Assembly (NCBI GenBank): GCA_964640995.1
Contig: CAZXJJ010000005.1
Coordinates: 21,485-85,484, forward strand
Direction of reading: 5' to 3'
Source of the DNA: JAAYUH01 sp964640995
Lineage (GTDB): Bacteria; Caldisericota; Caldisericia; B22-G15
Length of the DNA stretch: 64,000 nt
The notes beneath the pieces were generated by a model that worked only from the letters and a program-made list of their open reading frames with translations, was not told the DNA's origin and did not search any database. Positions 43,026-51,999 of this stretch are shown piece after piece (position 1 is the stretch's first letter; each line of letters starts with the position of its first letter). Made by a program: the position numbers and the translations under genes.

Positions 43026-43744
43026 CTATTAACTGCCTCCATAAAAACTTCTTCGACATTTCTTGCATTAAATTGTCTCTTTAAATCCTCTGGTTGTCCT
43101 TGAATTAGAATTTTCCCTTTGTCAATTAAAGCAATTCTATCTGAAAGAAATTCAACTTCAAGCATGTTATGAGATGAAAGTAAAACTGTTGTTCCATTTT
43201 TTGTAAAATCTTTTATTATTTTTCTTATTTCAATTGAATTTATTACATCAAGGCCTGAAGTTGGTTCATCAAGAATTGCAAGTTTTGGATAATGCATTAA
43301 ACTTCTAGCAAGGAGAAGCTTTCTTACCATTCCTTTGCTATAACTTCCAATTTTATCTTTAATTCTATTTCCTAAATCTGCAATTTGAATAGCAATTTTT
43401 AAATACTTTTCTTTTGTTGTTAAATCTTTTGCATACAGAGAAGCCATAAAATCTAGATAATCTAAACCAGATAGAGATTTGTAGGCACCTGCTTCTTCTG
43501 GTAAATAACTTATTATTTCTCTTATCTTATCGCTCTGAGATTTAAGGTCATATCCGAATATTTTGACCTCTCCTTCTGTTGGTGATAAAATTGTTGCAAT
43601 AATTCTTAATGTTGTAGTTTTACCTGCACCATTTGGTCCTATTAAACCAAAAATTTCTCCTTCTTCTATTTCAAATGATATACAATCTACTGCTTTAAGT
43701 TCACCATAAAATTTTGTTAAATTTTTTACACTAACAATTCCCAC
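43022..43744 (-). CDS. ABC transporter ATP-binding protein (NatA-like)
   Basis: The 240 residues have Walker A GLIGPNGAGKTTTLRII, Q-loop YLPEEAGAYKSLSG, signature SYSKGMVRKLLLARSL, Walker B LAILDEPTSGLDVINSIEI and H-loop LLSSHNMLEVEFL. The C-region matches ABC-2 exporters. The GTG start has no Shine-Dalgarno sequence and lies one base after the ferritin-like gene, so translation is probably coupled. Confidence 0.95.
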   Translation of the reverse strand: MGIVSVKNLTKFYGELKAVDCISFEIEEGEIFGLIGPNGAGKTTTLRIIATILSPTEGEVKIFGYDLKSQSDKIREIISYLPEEAGAYKSLSGLDYLDFMASLYAKDLTTKEKYLKIAIQIADLGNRIKDKIGSYSKGMVRKLLLARSLMHYPKLAILDEPTSGLDVINSIEIRKIIKDFTKNGTTVLLSSHNMLEVEFLSDRIALIDKGKILIQGQPEDLKRQFNARNVEEVFMEAVNR

Positions 43745-43745
43745 T

Positions 43746-44216
43746 TTATTCTGGTATGTTCCAAATAAATTCCTTATTTATTTTTTCATATTCATCTTGT
43801 AGTCTTTCTTTGTGAGAATTTTCAAAATTAATCAGAGACTGAAGAAGTTCTTTATCTTCATTTGATTCTACCGCTTGAAGAAGTTCAAAATAAAATCTCA
43901 TTGCATTATTTTCTGCTTCAATTGCTGCACTTAAAATTTCAATAGCATCACTTTTTGTATTTAATCCAAATTTTTCAATTCTTAAATTTGGATCAAAAAC
44001 AAAGCCAGGAATCTCTTCAAAATCTTTGTTATATAGTTCTTTATATCTTTTCTCAAGAATTGTTTTGTGTTTTAATTCTTCATTCGAAAGAGATTCCATA
44101 AGTGATTTTGATTTTTTGTTAACAATTAATTTAGAAACATCAAAATAAAAATTTGATGCCTGTAACTCTCCCTGTATTGCTTTTCTTAAAATTTCTTCAC
44201 CTAAAACTTTTGCCAT
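43746..44216 (-). CDS. Rubrerythrin/ferritin-like diiron protein
   Basis: A 156-residue four-helix protein with ferritin-like metal ligands: an E in helix 1 (IQGELQASNFYFD), EELKHKTILEKRY in helix 2, AIEAENNAMRFYFELL in helix 3 and FENSHKERLQDEY in helix 4 (two ExxH-type motifs). There is no rubredoxin Cys4 domain. Family members reduce peroxides or handle iron in anaerobes. A TATAAT at 44247-44252 (reverse) and AAGGAGGTATTAGT precede the ATG. It is the first gene of the long reverse operon. Confidence 0.85.
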   Translation of the reverse strand: MAKVLGEEILRKAIQGELQASNFYFDVSKLIVNKKSKSLMESLSNEELKHKTILEKRYKELYNKDFEEIPGFVFDPNLRIEKFGLNTKSDAIEILSAAIEAENNAMRFYFELLQAVESNEDKELLQSLINFENSHKERLQDEYEKINKEFIWNIPE

Positions 44217-44246
44217 ACTAATACCTCCTTAAAAAGCATTATTTAG

Positions 44247-44252
44247 ATTATA
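44247..44252 (-). promoter_or_regulatory. -10 box of the ferritin-like / ABC / moxR operon
   Basis: TATAAT on the reverse strand, 30 bases before the ATG at 44216, leaves room for a short leader and the AAGGAGG site. No convincing -35 was found. Confidence 0.5.
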
Positions 44253-44341
44253 ACACAATAATTTATTTGATTTCACTCGTAGAATTATTTATAATGAAAA
44301 TGTTAAATAATTTAAATTTAACAAAAAGGAGGTATTCAAAA

Positions 44342-45619
44342 ATGGAGAGAAAGAGATTGGGAATTCTAGATTGGTACTTTAAACCCAATCTGCTTTTAAG
44401 AATTCTCATTGGGTTAATTATCGGTATAATTGTAGGACTAATTGTAGGACCAAAAATTGAAGTTATTCAACCATTAGGTGATTTACTTATAAGATTATTA
44501 AGAATGATAGTTGTTCCAGTTATCTTTTTCTCATTGATAACAGGAGCAGCAAGTATTGCACCATCAAAACTTGGAAGAGTTGGAGTTAAAATAATAGTTT
44601 ATTATCTTATAACAACAGTTCTTGCTGTTATCATAGGACTCATTTTTGCAAACCTATTAAAACCTGGCATTGGTTTAACCCTGCCTGGAGAAGCCCCTGG
44701 TAAAGAGTTAACTGCTCCATCAGTTATTCAAACCCTTCTTAATATTGTTCCTACAAATCCGGTTGACTCTCTAGCAAAGGGTGATGTTTTACCAATAATC
44801 TTCTTTGCTCTAATTTTCGGAATTGCAATATCTATTTTAAGAGAAAGTCCTGATGAAAGATTAAAAGAAGGTGCAAATCTTGTCTATAAATTTTCAGATG
44901 CAGCTGCAGAGATAATGTATAAAATAGTTGGTGGAGTACTACAATATGCACCAATAGGTGTTTTTGCTTTAATTGCAGTTGTTTTTGGTAAACAAGGAGC
45001 AAAGGCATTTGGTCCACTTGGAATGGTTACTTTAACAGTTTATCTTGGTTTAGCAGTTCACCTATTTTTAGTTTATGGTGGTGCATTATCACTTTTTGGT
45101 CTATCATTCTATAAATTCCTTAAAGGTGCAAAAGAAGCAATGCTCACGGCTTTTGTTACAAGAAGTTCAAGTGCAACTCTTCCAATTACAATGAAAAATA
45201 CAGATGAAAATTTGGGAGTTCCAAAATCGATTTATTCATTCACTCTTCCGCTTGGAGCAACAATTAATATGGATGGTACATGTTTATATCAAGGTGTATG
45301 TGCACTTTTTGTTGCATTTGCAGTTGGTGCAAACTTGACCTTCTCACAACAGATGATAATAATTTTAACAGCAACTCTTGCATCAATAGGTACTGCAGGT
45401 GTTCCAGGTGCAGGCGCAATAATGCTCCTTATGGTATTAAATTCAGTTGGATTTAAAGTTGAAGCAGGAACAGCAGTTGCAGCAGCATATGCAATGATTC
45501 TTGGAATTGATGCAATTCTTGATATGGGAAGAACATGCCTTAATGTAACTGGAGATATGGTTGGAACAGCAATAGTTGCAAAAACTGAAAAAGAACTTGA
45601 TCTTTCAAAATGGAAATAA
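44342..45619 (+). CDS. gltP: Dicarboxylate/amino acid:cation symporter (Glu/Asp, DAACS family)
   Basis: The 425-residue membrane protein carries the signatures of the glutamate transporter fold: hairpin 1 TRSSSATLPITMKNTDEN, TM7 GATINMDGTCLYQGV, hairpin 2 ASIGTAGVPGAGAI and TM8 ILDMGRTCLNVTGD (Asp and Arg that bind the substrate). It imports glutamate or aspartate with sodium or protons. The start MERKRLGIL follows AAAGGAGGTATTCAAAA. The longer upstream frame is rejected. Confidence 0.95.
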   Translation: MERKRLGILDWYFKPNLLLRILIGLIIGIIVGLIVGPKIEVIQPLGDLLIRLLRMIVVPVIFFSLITGAASIAPSKLGRVGVKIIVYYLITTVLAVIIGLIFANLLKPGIGLTLPGEAPGKELTAPSVIQTLLNIVPTNPVDSLAKGDVLPIIFFALIFGIAISILRESPDERLKEGANLVYKFSDAAAEIMYKIVGGVLQYAPIGVFALIAVVFGKQGAKAFGPLGMVTLTVYLGLAVHLFLVYGGALSLFGLSFYKFLKGAKEAMLTAFVTRSSSATLPITMKNTDENLGVPKSIYSFTLPLGATINMDGTCLYQGVCALFVAFAVGANLTFSQQMIIILTATLASIGTAGVPGAGAIMLLMVLNSVGFKVEAGTAVAAAYAMILGIDAILDMGRTCLNVTGDMVGTAIVAKTEKELDLSKWK

Positions 45620-46308
45620 AAGAAAAGATAGTTGGTGTAATAGGAGGAATGGGTCCAGAGGCAACTCTGGACCTTTTTTATAAAATAATAAAAAATACAA
45701 AAGCAGAAAAAGACCAAGATCATATACATTTAATTATTGATAATTTTCCTCAAATTCCAGATAGAACAGCATACTTACTTGGCAAAGGAGATAATCCTCT
45801 CCCTTATATTTTAAAATCAGCAAAAAATCTTGAGTCTTTAGGAGCATCAGCAATTTGTATGCCATGCAATACAGCACATTATTTTGTTGATGAAATTAGA
45901 AAAAATTTGTCCATTCCTTTTTTAAGCATAGTTGAATCTGTTATAGAGGAAATAAAAGAAAATTACAAAAATTTAAAAAATTTTGGACTTATTGCAACAA
46001 AAGGAACAATAATTGGAAAAGTTTACGAAAATCCTCTAAAAAAAGAGGGTTTTAATGTTATCATAAGAGAAGATTTACTTGATGATATTATGAAAATTAT
46101 CTATTCAATTAAAGGTGGTATTATAGAGAGAAATAAAGATTTATTTTTAAGAATAGTTGATGAGTATATTAAAAGTGGTTCTGAAATTATAATTGCAGGA
46201 TGCACAGAAATTCCGCTTCTATTTCCATATATAAAAACAAAAATTCCAATTATTGATTCAACACTTTGTCTTGCAAAAAAAGTCATAAAATTTGTTAAAG
46301 AAAATTAA
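45610..46308 (+). CDS. Aspartate/glutamate racemase
   Basis: The 232 residues begin KIVGVIGGMGPEATLDLFYK and have the two active-site cysteines of the Asp/Glu racemase family: MPCNTAHYF and IIAGCTEIPLL. It is PLP-independent and probably makes D-aspartate or D-glutamate. Its start lies inside the last 10 bases of the glutamate/aspartate symporter gene, so the two are translationally coupled and act in sequence. It converges with truA with a four-base overlap. Confidence 0.93.
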   Translation: MEIKEKIVGVIGGMGPEATLDLFYKIIKNTKAEKDQDHIHLIIDNFPQIPDRTAYLLGKGDNPLPYILKSAKNLESLGASAICMPCNTAHYFVDEIRKNLSIPFLSIVESVIEEIKENYKNLKNFGLIATKGTIIGKVYENPLKKEGFNVIIREDLLDDIMKIIYSIKGGIIERNKDLFLRIVDEYIKSGSEIIIAGCTEIPLLFPYIKTKIPIIDSTLCLAKKVIKFVKEN

Positions 46309-47051
46309 TATATAATCTTATATAAAAAGAGACCTCTTGATGAAATTTTCTTTTCTCCAATAAAATGTTTTTTTGAATTTAGTGCTTCAATAAGAATTTC
46401 ACTTTTTAAATTTCTTCTCTCAATCTCTAGAAGAGCACCAACTATTCTTCTTATCTGATGCCTTAAAAAAGATTTTCCAAAAAAATATAATATTATATAA
46501 TCCCCCCTTTTTATTATATTAGTTTGATAAATTTCTCTTATTGTTGAAGATTCTTTTCTTTCTTCTTCAGTTGTGAAACTCGAGAAATCCTTTTCTCCTT
46601 CAAAAATTTTTAAATTTTCACTTATTCTTTCAAAATTTATTTCATATGGAAACCATAAAGAATATCTATCAATTATTGGATGTGGTATTTCTTTTGAATT
46701 ATTAACAATAAAAAAGTAAACTTTACCTTTAGAGTTAAACCTAGAAGAAAAATTATTATCTACTTCAATCGATTCTCTTACTTTTATGTCTATTGGAAGT
46801 TTATCATTTAAAATATTTTTAAATCTCTCCCCTGGAATATTTGTATCTATATAAAAATTTGCTACCTGCTCTATTGCATGCACACCTCTATCTGTTCGAC
46901 TTGCAAAAGTTATATCAATTTCATCTATCTTCAGAATTTTCTTTAAAACACTTTCAAGGACACCCTCAACAGTTCTTAAATTTTTATTTTTTTGAGTACC
47001 AACAAAATTTGTTCCATCATACATTAAAGTTATTTTTATATTTTTTACCAT
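46305..47051 (-). CDS. truA: tRNA pseudouridine(38-40) synthase TruA
   Basis: The 248 residues start with NIKITLMYDGTNFVGTQKN and contain the catalytic-aspartate motif FASRTDRGVHAIEQVANF, plus SFLRHQIRRIVGALLEI near the end. TruA forms pseudouridine at positions 38-40 of tRNA anticodon arms. It overlaps the ecfT stop by seven bases, the usual place for truA after the ECF genes. Confidence 0.96.
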   Translation of the reverse strand: MVKNIKITLMYDGTNFVGTQKNKNLRTVEGVLESVLKKILKIDEIDITFASRTDRGVHAIEQVANFYIDTNIPGERFKNILNDKLPIDIKVRESIEVDNNFSSRFNSKGKVYFFIVNNSKEIPHPIIDRYSLWFPYEINFERISENLKIFEGEKDFSSFTTEEERKESSTIREIYQTNIIKRGDYIILYFFGKSFLRHQIRRIVGALLEIERRNLKSEILIEALNSKKHFIGEKKISSRGLFLYKIIY

Positions 47052-47845
47052 TTTAAGAAATATGATAAAATACTAAGAGAAAAAATTAATAATACAAAAA
47101 TTGTATCTTTTTTATGCCAAATTAGTCTTCTCATATATGTTCTCTTTTTTCCTGGTTGAAAACATCTAACTTCCATTGCAATTGCGAGGTCTTCTGCTCT
47201 TTTAAAGGCAGAAATAAAAAGTGGAATAAGTATTGGAATTAAATTTTTTGCTCTTTTAATAATATTACCTTCATCCAAATTTGCACCTCTACTAATTTGA
47301 GCAACAATAATTCTATCTGCCTCTTCAACTAGAACAGGAATAAATCTTAGAGCAATAGTAATCATCATAATAATCTCAGAAGATGGAAATCCAATTTTAT
47401 TTAATGGAAGTGTCAAAAATTCAAGTCCTTTTGTTAATTCAAGTGGAGAAGTTGTAAATGTTAAAATTGATGATATTAAAATTAGAATAATAAGTCTTGT
47501 GCCTATTAAAATTCCTCTTGTTAAACCTTCTTGTGTTAATCTTAAAAATAAAATTCTTGCTATTTCCTTTCCTGGTGTAAAAAAGAAATGGAAGAAAATT
47601 GTTATAACAAGAAGTATAAAAATTGGTTTCAAGCCTTTTAAAACATGTTTAAATGGAATTCTTGAAGATATAAAAAATAGTAAAATCAAAAGAAAAACTG
47701 GTATAAAAGATAAAAGATTTTTAAAAACAAAAATTATAATCATTAAGAAAAGGAAAGAAACTATTTTTGCTCTTGGATCAATTGTGTATAAAAAACCAAA
47801 ACCTGGATAATATTGCCCTATTACAATTGAATCTTTACTTATCAT
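47045..47845 (-). CDS. ecfT: Energy-coupling factor transporter transmembrane protein EcfT
   Basis: The 266-residue membrane protein has the EcfT start GQYYPGFGFLYTIDPRAKIV and the coupling-helix motif VAQISRGANLDEGNIIKRAK, which contacts the two ATPases. It joins EcfA1 and EcfA2 to substrate-binding S components that take up vitamins or metals. No S component is in the window, so the module is probably shared among several. Overlaps ecfA2 and truA. Confidence 0.95.
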   Translation of the reverse strand: MISKDSIVIGQYYPGFGFLYTIDPRAKIVSFLFLMIIIFVFKNLLSFIPVFLLILLFFISSRIPFKHVLKGLKPIFILLVITIFFHFFFTPGKEIARILFLRLTQEGLTRGILIGTRLIILILISSILTFTTSPLELTKGLEFLTLPLNKIGFPSSEIIMMITIALRFIPVLVEEADRIIVAQISRGANLDEGNIIKRAKNLIPILIPLFISAFKRAEDLAIAMEVRCFQPGKKRTYMRRLIWHKKDTIFVLLIFSLSILSYFLKW

Positions 47846-48717
47846 GAGAAATTCCTCAAAATCTCTCTTTTCGCAATCTCAAAATCTTTAAAAGGAGTTT
47901 CAATCAAAAATCCTTCTTTTTTTAAATCTTCACCAAGTTGAAAAAGTTCTGGTACAGATAGATCATATTTTTCTAAAAGTTCTTTCTTCTTAAAAACTTC
48001 CTCTGTTTCTCCTTCTAAAACAATTTTGCCATTATTTAAAACATAAACCCTATCAATAAATTGAATTATATCTTCCATTGTATGAGATATCATAATAATT
48101 GTAACTTTTTTTTCTTCTTTTAACTTTTTAATCAAAGATATTATCTCTTCTCTTCCCATAGGATCTAAACCTGATGTTGGTTCATCAAGTACAAGTATTT
48201 TTGGTTCCATTGAAAGTATGCATGCAATAGCAACTCTTCTCTTTTCACCACCTGAAAGAGAAAAAGGAGATCTATCAAGATAAGTTTCATCTAGTCCAAC
48301 TTCTTTAACCGAATTTAAAACTCTTTTATTTATCTCTTCTTCACTTAAACCTAAATTTTTTGGTCCAAATGCAATATCTTCATATACTGTTTCTGCAAAA
48401 AGTTCATCTTCAGGAAATTGAAAAACAATTCCAACAATTTTTCTTAAGTTTTTTAAAAATTTTTTATCATTTTTTATCTTCTCACCAAAAATTTTAACCT
48501 CCCCCTCTTGTGGAAGAAGTATTCCATTAAGATGTTGAATTAAAGTTGATTTACCACTCCCAGTATGACCTAAAATTCCAACCGCCTCACCTTCATATAC
48601 AACTAAATTAATATCTCTTATTGCTTCTTTTTCATAAGGAAGACCTCTTGAATATGTATAAGCTAAATTCTTAATTTCAACTGCAGGAGTTCTTCCTTTA
48701 AATCTTTCAGATTCCAT
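47842..48717 (-). CDS. ecfA2: Energy-coupling factor transporter ATPase EcfA2
   Basis: The 291 residues have Walker A GILGHTGSGKSTLIQHLNG, Q-loop VFQFPEDELFAETVYEDIAF, signature PFSLSGGEKRRVAIACIL and Walker B ILVLDEPTSGLDPMG. VFQFPEDQLF-type Q-loops are typical of EcfA2. Its first 55 bases overlap the end of ecfA1; ATG follows GAGGTAAAATT. Confidence 0.95.
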   Translation of the reverse strand: MESERFKGRTPAVEIKNLAYTYSRGLPYEKEAIRDINLVVYEGEAVGILGHTGSGKSTLIQHLNGILLPQEGEVKIFGEKIKNDKKFLKNLRKIVGIVFQFPEDELFAETVYEDIAFGPKNLGLSEEEINKRVLNSVKEVGLDETYLDRSPFSLSGGEKRRVAIACILSMEPKILVLDEPTSGLDPMGREEIISLIKKLKEEKKVTIIMISHTMEDIIQFIDRVYVLNNGKIVLEGETEEVFKKKELLEKYDLSVPELFQLGEDLKKEGFLIETPFKDFEIAKREILRNFS

Positions 48718-49493
48718 AATTTTACCTCAATTGGCATTCCTTCATTTTTTAATAAATAGGAAAGATAAGTTAATGGAGGAACAGAAAGACCAATATCTCT
48801 TAAAAATTCAACTTTTGTAAAAATTTCTTCTGGTTCTCCTTCCATAGCAATTTCTCCATTATTAAGAACAAATATTTTATCCCCAAGCATAGCTTCTTCC
48901 ATTCTATGTGTAATTAATATAATAGTTATCCCTTTTTTATTTAAACTTGTAATTAATCTTATTACATCTCCTCTCCCTTTTGGATCAAGAAGAGAAGTTG
49001 GTTCATCTAAAACAATATATTCTGGCTCCATGACAAGAATACCTGCAATAGCAAGTTTTTGTCTTTGTCCACCAGATAGAAAGTGAGGAGGAAATCTTCT
49101 TTCTTCTAAAAGGTCAACTTCAAGAAGAACCTCCTCAACTTTCCTTTTTATTGTTTCTTCATCATAATTTAAGTTTTCTAGTCCAAAAGCAATGTCCTCT
49201 TCAACAATTTGCGAAACAATTTGATTATCTGGATTTTGAAAAACCATACCAATTCTTTTTCTTAATTCAAGATAATCAATTTCATTTTTAACTCTCTTAC
49301 CATCAATAAAAATTTCTCCAGATGTTGGCTCTAATAAAAAAGAAATTAATCTACCAAGAGTAGATTTACCAGAGCCATTTTTTCCAATAATAGATATAAA
49401 TTCTCCCTTATTAATTTTAATGTTGATGTTTTTTAAAACATCAACCTTGTCAGGGATAAAATATGAAAAGTAAATATTTTTAAGTTCAATCAC
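48663..49493 (-). CDS. ecfA1: Energy-coupling factor transporter ATPase EcfA1
   Basis: The 276 residues have Walker A SIIGKNGSGKSTLGRLISF, Q-loop VFQNPDNQIVSQIVEEDIAF (the EcfA1 form, QNPDNQ), signature HFLSGGQRQKLAIAGIL and Walker B YIVLDEPTSLLDPKG. The GTG start overlaps the rplQ stop as GTGA. Confidence 0.95.
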   Translation of the reverse strand: MIELKNIYFSYFIPDKVDVLKNINIKINKGEFISIIGKNGSGKSTLGRLISFLLEPTSGEIFIDGKRVKNEIDYLELRKRIGMVFQNPDNQIVSQIVEEDIAFGLENLNYDEETIKRKVEEVLLEVDLLEERRFPPHFLSGGQRQKLAIAGILVMEPEYIVLDEPTSLLDPKGRGDVIRLITSLNKKGITIILITHRMEEAMLGDKIFVLNNGEIAMEGEPEEIFTKVEFLRDIGLSVPPLTYLSYLLKNEGMPIEVKLWNLKDLKEELLQLKLRI

Positions 49494-49843
49494 TCTTTAA
49501 CAAGTTCAAGTAATACTAACTTCGCTCTGTCTCCTCTCCTTTCTCCTAAAGGTATAATTCTTGTATATCCACCATCTCTACCCTCAAATTTGTCCTTGAT
49601 CTCTTCAAGATGTTTTCCGGCCTCTTTTGATAGAAGAATTGAATAAATTTGTCTTTTCGCATGAAGTGTATCCTTTTTTGCAAGATTTATTATTTTATCA
49701 GCAAGTTTTCTTGCCTCTTTTGCTCTTGCTTCTGTTGTTACAATTTTTTCTTTTAATATAAGAGAGGTGACCAAATTCCTCAACATCATCTTTCTATGAG
49801 AAGGATATCTATTTAATTTTCTATAACCAACTTTATGCCTCAT
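49490..49843 (-). CDS. rplQ: 50S ribosomal protein L17
   Basis: The 117 residues begin MRHKVGYRKLNRYPSHRKMM and contain LRNLVTSLILKEKIVTTEAR and the end GYTRIIPLGERRGDRAKLVL, all L17 motifs. Starts inside the end of rpoA (11-base overlap), as usual for the alpha operon. Confidence 0.98.
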   Translation of the reverse strand: MRHKVGYRKLNRYPSHRKMMLRNLVTSLILKEKIVTTEARAKEARKLADKIINLAKKDTLHAKRQIYSILLSKEAGKHLEEIKDKFEGRDGGYTRIIPLGERRGDRAKLVLLELVKE

Positions 49844-50960
49844 CGCTTATCTCCTTTCTTAAAGATAAATTCCACTTTTTTAATCTATTTTCAATTTTCT
49901 TTACAACTTTTGAAGATAAGTTAAATTTCTCTGATAAAAGATCTTGAGATGAAAGTTTTGTTAAATCTTTTAATGTTTTAACTCCACCGAGTTTCAAAAT
50001 GTTTAGGTCATCCATAGAAATTGAAAGTTCTGTAGCAACTTCCTCAATTGATCTATTTAAAATACTCTCTTCTTCTGCTTCCTCACTGTAACTTTTTAGA
50101 ACTTCTTCAATTTCATTTAGATACTTTTCTCCAATACCTTTCAAATCTTTAAGTCCACCAGATAAAAACTCTTTTTTTAATTGTGATAACGTTTCAATTC
50201 CTTCACTAATAAGAACCTTCTTAACCTTAGCTGACAAAGGTAATAATTCAATACTAATCTCTTTTTTCTCCTCTTCAACTTTAAGTTCAGATAGCATGCC
50301 CATATAGTAATTTAATACATTTATTGCTTCTTTTATTGATTCTCTTGGAGTTAAAGCACCATTTGTCCAAATTTCCAAAGTGAGTTTTTCTCTTTTTGGA
50401 AATGGTGCTACATCTGAAGAAGAAACTTCAAAATTTACTCTTTTAACAGGCGAGAAGTTTGTATCGATAAATATTGTATCAATTGGGAATCCAGGTTCTT
50501 TATTTTCTGAATCAAGGAGATATCCAAAACCTCTTTTTATATATAGAAGCATTTCAACTTCACCTTTCTTATCTGTTATTGTAAATAGATGCAAATCGGG
50601 ATTAACTATCTCAACATTAGGATTTGGATCGATATCTTTTGCTTTAACTTCTCTTTCTCCCTTAACATGAAGATGAAGTTTGTCTCTTTCTAGATTTCCT
50701 CTTAAAACAAGTTGTTTTATATTATAAACGATTTGAGGAACATCTTCATAAACATATGGAATTGTTGTAAACTCATTAGTTATTCCTTTAATTTCTATTG
50801 CATATACACCATAACCAAGAATTGAGGAAAGAAGAATTCTTCTTAAAGCATTTCCAATTGTGATTCCATAACCTCTGTAAAGTGGATCAATAACAACTTT
50901 CAAGTAGTTGTTACTATCTTCAAAAATTTTAATTTTTGGCTTTCCTGCTAAATATTCCAT
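49833..50960 (-). CDS. rpoA: DNA-directed RNA polymerase subunit alpha, with two C-terminal domains
   Basis: The 375 residues are about 50 longer than usual. The N-terminal dimerisation domain (about 1-230) has the normal LYRGYGITIGNALRRILLSS start and the ALTPRESIKEAINVL region. Two similar helix-hairpin-helix units follow. The first (236-291) includes LPLSAKVKKVLISEGIETLS and the LKGIGEKYLNEI turn. The second (312-370) includes LSISMDDLNILKLGGVKTLK and ends KKWNLSLRKE. By eye, each unit aligns with the single E. coli alpha-CTD. The second keeps the Asn and Lys of the NxLK helix but has Asp where E. coli R265 lies. The first keeps the GxGxK turn. Gene order (rpsD-rpoA-rplQ) is standard. Confidence 0.97.
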   Translation of the reverse strand: MEYLAGKPKIKIFEDSNNYLKVVIDPLYRGYGITIGNALRRILLSSILGYGVYAIEIKGITNEFTTIPYVYEDVPQIVYNIKQLVLRGNLERDKLHLHVKGEREVKAKDIDPNPNVEIVNPDLHLFTITDKKGEVEMLLYIKRGFGYLLDSENKEPGFPIDTIFIDTNFSPVKRVNFEVSSSDVAPFPKREKLTLEIWTNGALTPRESIKEAINVLNYYMGMLSELKVEEEKKEISIELLPLSAKVKKVLISEGIETLSQLKKEFLSGGLKDLKGIGEKYLNEIEEVLKSYSEEAEEESILNRSIEEVATELSISMDDLNILKLGGVKTLKDLTKLSSQDLLSEKFNLSSKVVKKIENRLKKWNLSLRKEISDEA

Positions 50961-50968
50961 ATCAACTC

Positions 50969-51595
50969 CTATTTAGAATAGAACTCAACAACAAGTTCTT
51001 CCTTAATTGGAGTATCAATCTGATCTCTTGTTGGAATTGAGTTTACAATAATTTTTAAATTATCAAAATCTGTTGAAAGCCATGATGGAACAAATGGTCT
51101 TGTTTCTATTGCTTGAATTACTTGTGGAACATTTTTTGCTCTTGGTTTTAACTCAATTACATCTCCTGGTTTTACTTCATAAGAGGGAATATTAACTGTT
51201 CTTCCATTAACTTTTACATGACCATGATTCACAAGTTGTCTTGCAGAAGATCTTGAAATAACAAGACCTCCTCTAAAGATAACATTATCCAATCTTCTTT
51301 CAAGAAGTTCTAAAAGTTTTTCACCAGTAGGAATTTTTCTCTGAGCATTTGCTCTTTCAAAATAGAGTTTGAATTGTCTTTCCATAACTCCATAAATTTT
51401 TCTTAATTTTTGCTTTTCCCAAAGGTGAATTGCATAATCTGATGGTTTTGCTTTTCTTCTCATTCCTTGAACACCAGGTGGAGAAAATTTTCTTTCGAGT
51501 GCACATTTTCTTGAATAGCATCTCTCACCTTTGAGAAAAAGTTTAACACCTAATCTTCTGCATATTCTACATTTAGGTTTAGTTATCTTAGCCAT
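50969..51595 (-). CDS. rpsD: 30S ribosomal protein S4
   Basis: The 208-residue protein keeps a zinc-type N-terminus with four cysteines (KCRICRRLG and GERCYSRKCALERK). It has the S4 RNA-binding domain RRLDNVIFRGGLVISRSSAR with QLVNHGHVKVNGRTV. S4 nucleates 16S rRNA folding and often represses the alpha operon. RBS AAGGAGG with a normal ATG. Confidence 0.98.
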   Translation of the reverse strand: MAKITKPKCRICRRLGVKLFLKGERCYSRKCALERKFSPPGVQGMRRKAKPSDYAIHLWEKQKLRKIYGVMERQFKLYFERANAQRKIPTGEKLLELLERRLDNVIFRGGLVISRSSARQLVNHGHVKVNGRTVNIPSYEVKPGDVIELKPRAKNVPQVIQAIETRPFVPSWLSTDFDNLKIIVNSIPTRDQIDTPIKEELVVEFYSK

Positions 51596-51611
51596 CTCTT
51601 AATATACCTCC

Positions 51612-51986
51612 TTATACTCTTCTTCTTTTTGGTGGTCTGCATCCATTATGAGGAATTGGGGTTATATCTTTTATGGATTTTACAATGAGTCCTCCTGTTT
51701 GAAGTGCTCTTACTGCAGTTTCTCTTCCAGGACCTGGTCCTTTAACAAATACATCAGCATATTTTGCACCCAATGCGCTCACTTTTTTTGCAACATTTTC
51801 AGCAGCAACCTGTGCGGCAAAAGGAGTCCCTTTTTTAGTTCCTTTAAATCCACTAGCACCTGCAGATCCCCATGAAATTACATTTCCTTCCTTATCTGTA
51901 ACAGTTACAATTGTATTGTTGAATGTAGAACTTATATATACATTCACATTCTCATCAACCCTTCTTTTTTTCTTTGTCTTCGCCAT
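51612..51986 (-). CDS. rpsK: 30S ribosomal protein S11
   Basis: The 124 residues show AYISSTFNNTIVTVTD-like NVYISSTFNNTIVTVTDKEG, SAGASGFKGTKKGTPFAAQ and the end PIPHNGCRPPKRRRV, the invariant S11 signature. Lies in the platform of the 30S subunit. RBS AAGGAGGATAAAGG. Confidence 0.99.
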   Translation of the reverse strand: MAKTKKKRRVDENVNVYISSTFNNTIVTVTDKEGNVISWGSAGASGFKGTKKGTPFAAQVAAENVAKKVSALGAKYADVFVKGPGPGRETAVRALQTGGLIVKSIKDITPIPHNGCRPPKRRRV

Positions 51987-51999
51987 CCTTTATCCTCCT

